The position numbers were made by a program, and so were the translations under genes. From Diphasiastrum complanatum (Eukaryota; Streptophyta; Lycopodiopsida; Lycopodiales; Lycopodiaceae), in the NCBI GenBank assembly GCA_029204225.1, contig CM055111.1:1072453-1136452 (forward strand): 64,000 nucleotides of DNA. The letters are read 5' to 3'. This document shows, one piece after another, positions 34,401-39,867 of this stretch. Below the pieces are notes generated by a model. It saw nothing but the letters and a program-made list of their open reading frames with translations, was not told the origin of the DNA and ran no database searches. The number at the start of each line of letters is the position of its first letter. Within the stretch, counting starts at the first letter, position 1.

Positions 34401-37400
34401 AAAGTAGTAGCAATGCTTGAAAGGGAATGAATTACAAATGAATAATGAGTACATATAAATAGGCCTTCCAAGGGCCTAGACTCTTCCAAACCCTAAGTTC
34501 TAGAACCCACTACTAATTTTAAGGCACCCCCAAAAGTCAAGATAGGGTCCCTTAACATAATTAGACTTTACTTGGACCCATGAGTTACTACTAGACCAAA
34601 ATTGGGTCCAACTTAACTAAAACTGACTTAACATGGTCTAAATATTAAACCTAACCCATGGTTACACAAGTCTCGACCTTTTGGGTCAAAGTAACCTATG
34701 GGAAACTAACATTATCATTTACTATTTCTAACAGGCAATAAGGGTGAATACCCAAATATACATATTTAGGAATCATAAGCATTAAGTGGTTTATCAAGCC
34801 AATCATGAGAATGATGGCCCCACTTTGAAAAAAAAAAGCCTCACAATGGTTTTGTAAATATTCATTGAACAACATCTAGTTTTATCTGTGAAATCATTTG
34901 TGAAATCAGAGGACCATTCGTGAAATCTGTGTAACATATGTGTAATTTATGAAATGGGGACCAAAAATGACTTGGGAGGGGTTTTGGGGGGAAATTGGGA
35001 AAAAAATAAATAAATATTAATTAATTAATTAACTACAGGAACCGTACCACGGTTCATGAACCGTGGTACGGTTCCCAGGACCCACGGGTAAAAGTGGTTA
35101 ACTCATCTCCCTTATAGTTCAAACTAGAACTCTCTTCATTATTTGAGGTTGGTATCCTCTTCAGAGATAACCACATTAATGACCTTTGGCTGCTCGAGCC
35201 TTCTTACTAAACCCTTGCATTTCCACATGTTTTATTTGTTTCATGCAGCTAGGCCTTCCCATTGTATTATGGCCTTGCAAGCATTTAGTTTGTCTTTCTC
35301 TTTTTTTGATTTTCAAACTTCCAATTTCATGGGACTGTGTGACCCCGTACAAGCTTATTCTTTCTACAGTTATGTGCTGGGATGATTTGCTTTGAAAAGA
35401 AATTGTCTTTGAATTGGTGGTTTACACCACAGTTGCAACCAAACGTTTGAACATCCAAACGTGAAATGCGTTGCAAACGTTTGGAACCTTTTTACCAACT
35501 TTTAGAGTGTATGTCTAAAAAAATGAATATTGCCAGTTATAGTACAAAAATAGGTTTCTTTGTGATGCAACTAAACAAAATTAAATCATTCTCATTTTTG
35601 GTAATAATCGAAGATTGAAATGGATATAAACCAATTTCTCTTGTGTGGCAGGCTTTAATCTGTTTCTCTTCTTTGTGTGCATAAGGGAAAAGGTACTCCA
35701 ATTTCTCTCGCATAGAGAGGCTGTAGAGCCCTGTGAAAGGATCCTAATTGCGAGACGCTGTCAGGTGTGGATGATCCATGTGATTCCCATCACTTCACTC
35801 ATGATATCCTCTGTGAAGCCAATCGTGCAAGTGGTCGTCCAAACAAACCCTCCATGTTCCTGTATGTGTCCAATTGATCTGCTATCTTGGCTTGCTCCTC
35901 AACTTCCCCTCTAGTGTACCTTTCCAAAACTGTCATCCATCCAGCTGTGACTTCCACATCACTCGCTTGCCCCATCCTTAACCACCGTGGATGCAACACA
36001 TACCCAGCTGCATGGAGAGGTGAGTGCATCATATTCCAACGTTCGATACAAAATTCCTCAATAGTATGACGTGATGAGGGGTCGATTACATCACATGCTC
36101 TAATACCCTCCACCATACAATCCATCAACCCATAAATGAATTTCATGGTGGCTCCCTCTCTATCATCGACCCCTAGCAACTTCAAGACAGGTTTTAGCAA
36201 AGTGATAATCTTTTTTGTGTCACCCCAAAATGTTGGCACAAGCAAAATACTCTTTACATCTTTTCCTAGCTCAGATCTGGATGCATTTAACCCATGGCAC
36301 TCCTCACTAATCACTAACCGTCAAAGGGCTGCCTTGACATGCAACAAGTTTTCCAAAACAATATACATATGTGCAAACCTTGTTTCGCTGGGTTTTAGTA
36401 GTTCATGGCTGCTGAATTTACGAAAGAGTGCAAGTTCTCTTGATCAACTGTAGTTTACAGGCATCCGATTTGCAGATGACACTTCAAAAGCAGATTTTTG
36501 TTTTTCTTGTAACTGTTTGTTTGTGTACTTACACAGTTTCTTATTCTCTTGATGTGTCTGGTTTCGCTTGAGTTCAGGTGGGATTTGATATTATAGCATG
36601 CACGATATCTAGACTTGAGAATTTTTAGATCTTTGAAATGTTGTGCTTGACATTCATACTTTTTAGAATGATCTGTCTCTTGCATTTCACACTAACTTCA
36701 ATGATCAATCCAATTGCATTATGTTTCTCCTAGTAGTGGAGTTGGTGCTCATTTTGTATGATGCATTTTGTTCCAGGGGTTGATTGATGCAAGTCCAGAC
36801 CCTTCTGCGCTTGAGGAGAGCAATGCTCTTGCGCTTGCAATCGTTCCATCAGGTAATGTATGTATGCAACTTGTTGAGCTTTTTTGTGCACATTAATTAG
36901 TTATTATTTGAAAAAATGACATAAATTAGTTACCATTATCATTATTTGTTGATTGGACTACAGATGCTACATCAAACATAACATCAAGCTCGCCTGATGC
37001 AAATGGGGGCTGGAATCTCGATTCTGGGGCAACAGGATGGGAACTTGCTTTAGTTTCCAATCCAAGTAGCAATGAGACTGCTCTGCACAATAGCAAACTG
37101 GTATTATTCTTGTTTGGAATTGTGATAGCTTTCTATAGATGATCACCATGGGAGAGCTTGCATTCCCTTGGATTGTACTTCAAAAATGTCAAGCTTAAGT
37201 TTGTTCATGTGCTTGCTGCCAGTTGAGCCATTGTTAGATATTCGCTTCATGCAGAGATTTGGATAAACTTCTTCCCATTCTGAGTCTGCAATGAAGGTAA
37301 AATAAGCATTGTCTGAGGTTCTCCATAAGGAATAAATAATCTAATACAACCCAACAGGTAAAGTTAGATATTCGCTCCATGCAGAGATTTGGATAAAATT

Positions 37401-38570
37401 CTTCCCATTCTCAGTCTGCAATGAAGGTAAAATAAGCATTGTCTGAGGTTCTCCATAAAGGAATAAATAATCTAATACAACCCAACAGGTAAAGGGATCA
37501 AGCTTACCATGGGTCGAAACTGGTGTAGAGATCTACTTTTAAGTTATTGAATTCTGCTGTTCATCTGGTTGTCAGATTTTGATTTGACTAGTATATGGAA
37601 TTTTTTAAAAGTGTGAATCACCTTAGGATGAAACATTACTACAGATTATCTAGATGCTCATGCTCAATTTAACCGATATGTCCCCTTAAAACTCTCAGCT
37701 GTTTGATTTCTAGAAAAGTGAATGATATTTAATTGCAACTCTTTTCAAAGGAAAGGGTTCCGAGTCAAATGAGTCTGTGATGAGTCGTACCTTGAGAGAA
37801 GTTTATAGATGCCTGGCAAGGCTGAATGTCTAGAAGGGTAGGTCATTGTCCCATTCGCTGGTAATTCCTGTTTTATTGCTTTTCCTCCATAGATACCCAT
37901 TCCGTACCTTTTGGAACATAAAACAATATTTCTGAATATATATTTTTCTCCGAATAAATGCTGTTCCATATGCTACGGACTCTGGAGCTATGTGGTTTGT
38001 TACTATGTTGTCTAGAAGAGTTTTGGAACCTGTATTACACTGATCTGCATGCTTTTACGTTGTTCATAAATTGTGAAATGCAGTAGAGCTTTGCAAAGCA
38101 TTCATTTTTACAGCCCTGAGCACTTATTTAGCGTTTACGTTTATGTGATTCAATGCAAGCATTGACATTGCCAAATTATTTCATTTGGGCAGGCTGGTGG
38201 CTTTGATAAGCTCACCCTGGAAAGTCTTTATGATGATGCTTTATCAAGGCGTGCAGCTTATGGAACTCACCCAGGCAGTTATCCTCAAAATCAGGCAGGT
38301 CATAATCCATTCGAAGTTGGTCTTGCAGTTGGTCCAACACAGCATGATCCGTTTTTTGCCTCCAGCAACGTTGCTCCGCCTCCAAATGTTCAGATGGCTG
38401 CAATGGTCCAGCACCAACATGCTATGATGATGCAACAGCAAATGAATGGAACACAACCAGCCAGCAATCCATTCGGTGCTCCCTATGGCCCAACATATCC
38501 CAATATTTCTAATGCTCCTGGCCAGGCACCTTACCAAAACAATCCATTTGGAAACCCAGGCTTAATCTAA
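10272..38570 (+). CDS. Clathrin-assembly protein, ANTH/AP180 family (5'-partial, 12 exons)
   Basis: The gene encodes an endocytic adaptor that binds membrane phosphoinositides through its ANTH domain and recruits clathrin at the plasma membrane or trans-Golgi. Exons at 10272-10413, 10537-10640, 10763-10855, 11126-11176, 23023-23088, 23224-23289, 27442-27522, 27794-27874, 31086-31244, 36777-36852, 36964-37100 and 38193-38570 join in one open frame of 477 codons plus stop. ANTH signatures are [53 protein letters not shown] and MEDYVKDA. The tail has a DLLGL clathrin/adaptor-type motif, a DPF, three NPF motifs (EH-domain ligands) and a Gln/Met-rich run. It recalls Arabidopsis At5g35200-type proteins; that comparison is from memory. 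The first ~90 residues are outside the window. No stops or frame breaks occur in the exons, so it looks functional. An unrecognised small exon in the 27875-31085 intron cannot be excluded. Confidence 0.93.
10537..10640 (+). CDS. ANTH gene exon b
   Basis: It completes the Ala codon and reads [19 protein letters not shown] and [15 protein letters not shown]. The donor is acg|gttagt. Confidence 0.92.
10763..10855 (+). CDS. ANTH gene exon c
   Basis: Thirty-one codons, [18 protein letters not shown] to LHRLMGCE, between tgtag and gag|gtattt. Confidence 0.92.
11126..11176 (+). CDS. ANTH gene exon d
   Basis: Seventeen codons, [17 protein letters not shown], between tgcag and ttg|gtgagt. The next exon is 11.8 kb away. 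Confidence 0.9.
11690..11804 (+). repeat. LTR end and tRNA-Met-type primer-binding site
   Basis: TGGTATCAGAGCC at 11792-11804 is the classic plant retrotransposon primer-binding site for initiator tRNA-Met. The 100 bases before it look like an LTR 3' end and have a diverged copy at 7911-7996. The coding sequence expected downstream is absent; the next pol segment is on the other strand. Confidence 0.6.
11940..13030 (-). pseudogene. Gypsy reverse transcriptase and RNase H
   Basis: On the minus strand the RT begins near 13020 with [34 protein letters not shown] and [13 protein letters not shown]. It continues from 12707 with [15 protein letters not shown] and FINDILVYS, where the first Asp of the catalytic FxDD pair is Asn (one G-to-A change). 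RNase H follows at about 12180-11945: [21 protein letters not shown] and the [15 protein letters not shown] motif, then an in-frame TGA where Trp or Arg would be expected. The residue pattern is that of Ty3/Gypsy chromovirus-type pol. It is dead because of the Asn, frameshifts and stops. Confidence 0.85.
13031..13654. other. Interval between Gypsy pol fragments
   Basis: Possibly degraded upstream pol or gag of the minus-strand Gypsy element, but I recognise no motif. It holds the switch in orientation between the flanking RT (minus) and integrase (plus) fragments. Confidence 0.35.
13655..14350 (+). pseudogene. Gypsy integrase core and C-terminal remnant
   Basis: The core starts with [13 protein letters not shown] (first catalytic Asp replaced by Asn, normally MDFI) and [12 protein letters not shown], then reads [13 protein letters not shown] with the second Asp. 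After a stop near 13918 the frame resumes with SSAYHPQTDGQTE-like and [13 protein letters not shown] residues. The C-terminal part [29 protein letters not shown] and EIGDW-like residues runs to about 14345. Several stops interrupt it. Confidence 0.8.
14485..14562. repeat. Short tandem duplication, about 36-bp unit
   Basis: Two adjacent copies of ATATTTGATAGTATTTGCT followed by AATGACACAATGAA. Confidence 0.8.
14808..15049 (+). CDS. Small basic ORF, possible gene fragment
   Basis: A 62-codon ORF from 14861 ([17 protein letters not shown]) has a strongly charged second half ([24 protein letters not shown]). An overlapping ORF in another frame from 14808 reads [19 protein letters not shown]. The composition looks more protein-like than its surroundings and unlike any retrotransposon domain I know. 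It could be a captured piece of a host gene or chance. No splice partners, promoter or family can be assigned. Confidence 0.25.
15555..15760 (+). repeat. Two-copy tandem duplication, about 98-bp unit, in an open frame
   Basis: The sequence encoding [18 protein letters not shown] appears twice in direct order (about 15568-15660 and 15666-15757) with a few substitutions, inside one 74-codon ORF starting at 15526. Nothing identifies the ORF as a gene. Confidence 0.75.
15761..17066. other. Gene-free intronic interval
   Basis: No coding, RNA or repeat structure recognised. The sequence leads up to the Copia II target site. Confidence 0.5.
17067..17071. repeat. Target-site duplication ctaag (left)
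   Basis: Identical to 22793-22797 immediately after the right LTR, a perfect 5-bp target duplication. Confidence 0.9.
17072..17526 (-). repeat. 3' LTR of Copia II
   Basis: It runs from TGTCAAAATTTG to TTCTAACA in window orientation and pairs with 22339-22792. It differs from its partner by several substitutions and by 1-5-bp indels. Confidence 0.95.
17521..18366 (-). pseudogene. Copia II RNase H and end of pol
   Basis: An open stretch of 281 codons ends with a stop inside the 3' LTR. It carries the Copia connection region ([32 protein letters not shown]) and RNase H with [34 protein letters not shown] and LQSDNQS, the expected acidic catalytic positions, then [12 protein letters not shown] and ADIFTKGL. 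It overlaps the RT segment in another frame, with a break at about 18365 after the LGIEV codons. Confidence 0.92.
17527..17535 (-). other. Polypurine tract of Copia II
   Basis: AAGGGGGAG on the minus strand, directly adjoining the 3' LTR. Confidence 0.85.
18216..19022 (-). pseudogene. Copia II reverse transcriptase
   Basis: It reads [70 protein letters not shown], the catalytic YVDDLIITG and [14 protein letters not shown]. All RT blocks, including the first Asp (MDVKSAFL) and YVDD, are intact. The domain itself looks competent, but it is cut off from upstream and downstream domains by frame breaks. Confidence 0.93.
19075..19686 (-). pseudogene. Copia II integrase C-terminus and linker
   Basis: [39 protein letters not shown] and SRDVIFDEE form the usual integrase C-terminal part (19686-19495). 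A low-conservation linker rich in Ser, Pro, Asp, Gln and Arg follows (19377-19075). Frame changes lie at both ends of the linker. Confidence 0.8.
19764..21134 (-). pseudogene. Copia II gag end, protease and integrase core
   Basis: A 456-codon open stretch. The gag zinc knuckle reads [14 protein letters not shown], so its first Cys is Tyr. The protease active site is [11 protein letters not shown]. The integrase zinc region has WHKRYGH and then CEGYVLG, so its last Cys is also Tyr. The catalytic triad is present as [14 protein letters not shown] and NGVAERKN. Copia I keeps both missing cysteines, which shows the changes arose in this copy. Each change is Cys to Tyr, a G-to-A transition. Confidence 0.92.
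21135..21695 (-). pseudogene. Copia II gag N-terminal region
   Basis: It starts at [20 protein letters not shown] with [11 protein letters not shown], typical of Copia gag, and contains [20 protein letters not shown]. It is interrupted by TAG after NSLPLAY (about 21211) and a second TAG before EEMRRQN (about 21142). In Copia I both positions are Gln codons. Confidence 0.9.
21720..22330 (-). repeat. Copia II leader with GC-rich minisatellite
   Basis: The untranslated leader between gag and the primer-binding site holds repeated CTGCACCAGGT and CTGCCCTCAGAAGTGCCT units from about 21830 to 22050, with related CACCTGTTCAGAT units to about 22150. It is much more GC-rich than the rest of the window. 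Confidence 0.75.
22324..22338 (-). other. Primer-binding site of Copia II
   Basis: The minus strand reads TGGTATCAGAGCAGG, directly next to the 5' LTR. It is complementary to the 3' end of initiator tRNA-Met. Confidence 0.9.
22339..22792 (-). repeat. 5' LTR of Copia II
   Basis: It begins TGTCAGAATTTG and ends CTAACA. It is the partner of 17072-17526, and the right ctaag target copy follows at 22793-22797. Confidence 0.95.
23023..23088 (+). CDS. ANTH gene exon e
   Basis: Twenty-two codons, [18 protein letters not shown] then LVDK, between atgcag and aaa|gtatgt. Confidence 0.92.
23224..23289 (+). CDS. ANTH gene exon f
   Basis: Twenty-two codons, [18 protein letters not shown] then ASQQ, between gtgtag and cag|gtacaa. 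Confidence 0.92.
23619..25178 (+). repeat. Recent 780-bp direct tandem duplication
   Basis: Two adjacent copies with an exact offset of 780 bases (about 23619-24398 and 24399-25178). I saw only a couple of differences in the whole unit: one A/G change at ttctgtaaac versus ttctgtgaac, and a change in the CTATCTATCTGTA junction. The unit is non-coding. Confidence 0.95.
25179..27441. other. Gene-free intronic interval
   Basis: I saw no conserved coding region and no LTR or TIR. The longer open frames here lack any recognisable pattern. Confidence 0.5.
27442..27522 (+). CDS. ANTH gene exon g
   Basis: Twenty-seven codons, [19 protein letters not shown] then FQFPTLEQ, between acaacag and cag|gtttgc. 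Confidence 0.92.
27641..27812 (+). repeat. Duplicated 3' splice acceptor region
   Basis: A stretch of about 85-93 bp with TATCCTGATTATTT, an AT-rich tract, CCTGCACAG and the first codons of the next exon occurs twice. The second copy carries the authentic acceptor (exon from 27794). The first copy offers a cryptic one at 27708/27709. Confidence 0.85.
27794..27874 (+). CDS. ANTH gene exon h
   Basis: Twenty-seven codons, [19 protein letters not shown] then AIVPRDVS, ending the ANTH domain. It ends tcg|gtaaaa. Confidence 0.92.
27875..31085. other. Intron with decayed repeat DNA
   Basis: A 3.2-kb intron. From about 28060 to 28830 the + strand has stop-riddled stretches ([28 protein letters not shown]-like) that look like an old element. 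From 28905 to 29122 there is a 74-codon frame, and 29146-29589 holds a hydrophobic ORF on the minus strand. I recognise no family. Confidence 0.4.
29146..29589 (-). CDS. Hydrophobic 147-codon ORF, unrecognised
   Basis: The ORF is rich in Leu, Phe, Tyr and Val and could form several membrane segments (for example LILALGW and [16 protein letters not shown]). It sits on the antisense strand of an ANTH intron inside degraded repeat DNA. No start context, splice partners or known domain support it, and it could be a chance reading of A-rich sequence. Confidence 0.15.
   Translation of the reverse strand: MHPFRNTCLLTFQPSLSPILQMILSLLVFCVDLRSTWGDNKSLLPQQLLLPYLLEKIYCICFSLGMAVLQKHYSISVVTLGSFFLRYFFHALMGYFWMLVSLLFYGLYHIVWLAGLVIILALGWTTFGVDYLYAPGLWYLLFFTLGS
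31086..31244 (+). CDS. ANTH gene exon i
   Basis: Fifty-three codons from [16 protein letters not shown] to FENNDLL, in the low-complexity linker after the ANTH domain. The acceptor is ctgcag, the donor ctg|gtaagc. It ends in the DLL of a DLLGL clathrin-type motif that spans the splice junction. Confidence 0.9.
31245..32659. other. Gene-free intronic interval
   Basis: No coding or repeat structure recognised. Confidence 0.5.
32660..32880. repeat. Left arm: TTAATTAA, CCCCCCAAAACC block and ACGGTT palindromes
   Basis: ATTAATTAATAT is followed by a CCCCCCCAAAACC block, a second (TTAA)n tract (about 32757-32780) and a cluster of ACGGTT/AACCGT words that includes the perfect 18-bp palindrome GTGAACCGTACGGTTCAC at 32816-32833. 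The CCCC/TTAA block recurs in inverted orientation at about 34950-35030. Confidence 0.7.
32940..34285 (-). mobile_element. Internal region of an LTR element (truncated)
   Basis: This lies inside the LTR and primer-binding site at 34273-34733. Minus-strand frames at 33478-33278 ([17 protein letters not shown]) and 33176-32991 are protein-like, but I cannot match them to gag. The leader at 33480-34270 has loosely repeated GCGCC, AAATCAGCAA and CGGATCTT words. No second LTR was found to the left, so the element is truncated or non-autonomous. Confidence 0.5.
34273..34285 (-). other. Primer-binding site
   Basis: The minus strand reads TGGTATCAGAGCC, the initiator tRNA-Met type, directly next to the LTR. 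Confidence 0.85.
34286..34733 (-). repeat. 5' LTR of a minus-strand LTR element
   Basis: It is 448 bp with TG/CA ends (TGTAGGAAATC to TTTCTAACA). It contains a (GAA)n microsatellite at 34337-34369. It is flanked on the left by the primer-binding site. Confidence 0.8.
34950..35080. repeat. Right arm with perfect 38-bp palindrome
   Basis: The GGGGTTTTGGGGGGAAATT block and (TTAA)n tract mirror the left arm at 32660-32760. Directly after lies a perfect 38-bp palindrome at 35038-35075, with half-site GGAACCGTACCACGGTTC, able to form a long hairpin. Confidence 0.85.
35081..35645. other. Gene-free intronic interval
   Basis: Nothing recognised between the palindrome and the hAT fragment. Confidence 0.5.
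35646..36440 (-). pseudogene. hAT transposase C-terminal half
   Basis: Minus-strand coding from about 36430 ([30 protein letters not shown]) passes an in-frame stop at about 36318. It continues through a 171-codon open stretch ([42 protein letters not shown]). It ends with the dimerisation motif [17 protein letters not shown] and HTKKRNRL at about 35750-35655. This order is diagnostic of plant hAT transposases. The N-terminal part (zinc-finger BED and first catalytic region) is absent. I see a stop and at least one frame change between the 171-codon ORF and the dimerisation motif. It lies antisense in an ANTH intron and is inactive. Confidence 0.88.
36777..36852 (+). CDS. ANTH gene exon j
   Basis: It reads [14 protein letters not shown] then [11 protein letters not shown], the conserved NALALAIV block of plant ANTH adaptors. 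It ends one base into a codon at g|gtaatg. Confidence 0.92.
36964..37100 (+). CDS. ANTH gene exon k
   Basis: Completes Asp and reads [17 protein letters not shown] then [16 protein letters not shown] and NSKL. The WELALV block is a family hallmark. Confidence 0.92.
37233..37493 (+). repeat. 130-bp tandem duplication in intron
   Basis: Two adjacent copies starting GTTAGATATTCGCT at 37233 and 37363. They differ by a few bases (cttcat/ctccat, aaactt/aaattc, tgag/cag) and a one-base indel. Confidence 0.9.
38193..38570 (+). CDS. ANTH gene last exon
   Basis: 126 codons including TAA. It begins [17 protein letters not shown], a conserved family block. It contains HNPFEVG, HDPFFAS, ASNPFGA, NNPFGN and the MMMQQQ run, and ends NPGLI. 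NPF motifs bind EH-domain proteins. Confidence 0.95.
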   Translation, partial: AGGFDKLTLESLYDDALSRRAAYGTHPGSYPQNQAGHNPFEVGLAVGPTQHDPFFASSNVAPPPNVQMAAMVQHQHAMMMQQQMNGTQPASNPFGAPYGPTYPNISNAPGQAPYQNNPFGNPGLI

Positions 38571-38920
38571 TATTTGCACAAAGAGATTTGTCGATGGGCT
38601 AGTGATTATTGATTTTTGAGTATCCTCCAGGTCTAGGAGTTCTGATTATTTTACATGTGCTGTGAGTCTCTTTTTGTGCCTATGGTCCACTTTCTGCATT
38701 TGAAATAGATCTCAAATAGTCATTCTAAAAATCCGAGCCTCAAATCAGGTTTTAAGGACATGATTATGATTGAAAGTCTGTCCTATATGCACCACACCTG
38801 GGTATTATTACCATTTTTGGGGCTTGTAATATAGATGTTTCTTTAAAGTAAACATCGCATCAGATGTTTATGCGAAAATTTGAATTTTTCAAAAGAATAA
38901 TAGAGAAGTTAACCCTGCTT
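38571..38920 (+). other. Probable 3' UTR of the ANTH gene
   Basis: T-rich, stop-filled sequence after the stop codon. A possible near-consensus poly(A) signal, AATAAT, lies at about 38896-38901. The true end of the transcript cannot be fixed. Confidence 0.4.
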
Positions 38921-39454
38921 CTGGCTTTTGACTTCAGTCATTTTTTTCTTTTACACGTGGCTTTGGTTTTAAGAAAAAACTTAATGCAACTTCTTGAGAT
39001 ACATGGTCCTAAAATCTTTTTCTCAAGATCATCTTTGTAATCCTTCATATTAGTGGCTATTACCATGTAAGTAGGCCCATTTAGGTTATTTAAAGAAAAA
39101 TTGGATTTTGAGACTTTGAAAGAACATGCTACTTAATCAAAAGCATTCAACTACATGATTAGATAAACATAGTTAACTGAATGCTAGTTTATGATGATAA
39201 AATTTCATGTTTCCTTGGCTTAATGTTTGTAAGCTTGTAAAGAGGCGAAGCATGTCATGTCATGATCTTGAGGTCTTAATGCATTGAATACTTGATTATC
39301 TCAATCTTTTAGTGCTACTACTACACATGGACTTTGGAGCAAACAAAAATATGATATGAAGTACGTGACTTTTATCATTGTTAGTGACTTTTCTTTGAAT
39401 GTATGTACTAGCTTTGATTAGCATGAGAGGCAAACCCATAGAAGACTTAGAAGG

Positions 39455-39456
<2 letters not shown>

Positions 39457-39539
<83 letters not shown>
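39457..39539. repeat. (AG)n microsatellite, about 83 bp
   Basis: Uninterrupted AG repeat. Confidence 0.97.
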
Positions 39540-39542
<3 letters not shown>

Positions 39543-39794
39543 AAGGTTGTGTTGTGAGAATACATGGAATTGCTATGCACATTTTAACTATGGAAATCAA
39601 GGAAAAGTGAAATGTAAGAGAACAGTTGCATTGCATAGTAATAATGAGCGCTGGTGAGATAGGACAGGACAGAGAAACAAAGGCAAGGTAATAACTGGAG
39701 GGAGGGCTAAGAAAGAAAGTGAATGCAAGAGAAGAGAAGAGTATAGGCTTGCCATTCCACCCACCAAAATACTCCCATCTCCATCCACCCACAC

Positions 39795-39797
<3 letters not shown>

Positions 39798-39863
<66 letters not shown>
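39798..39863. repeat. (GA)n microsatellite, about 66 bp
   Basis: Second uninterrupted GA repeat, 258 bp after the first and in the same orientation. Confidence 0.97.

Positions 39864-39867
<4 letters not shown>

Noticed and set aside
35645-35914. Plus-strand ORF starting [10 protein letters not shown]
   Set aside because: It is the antisense shadow of the hAT dimerisation domain.
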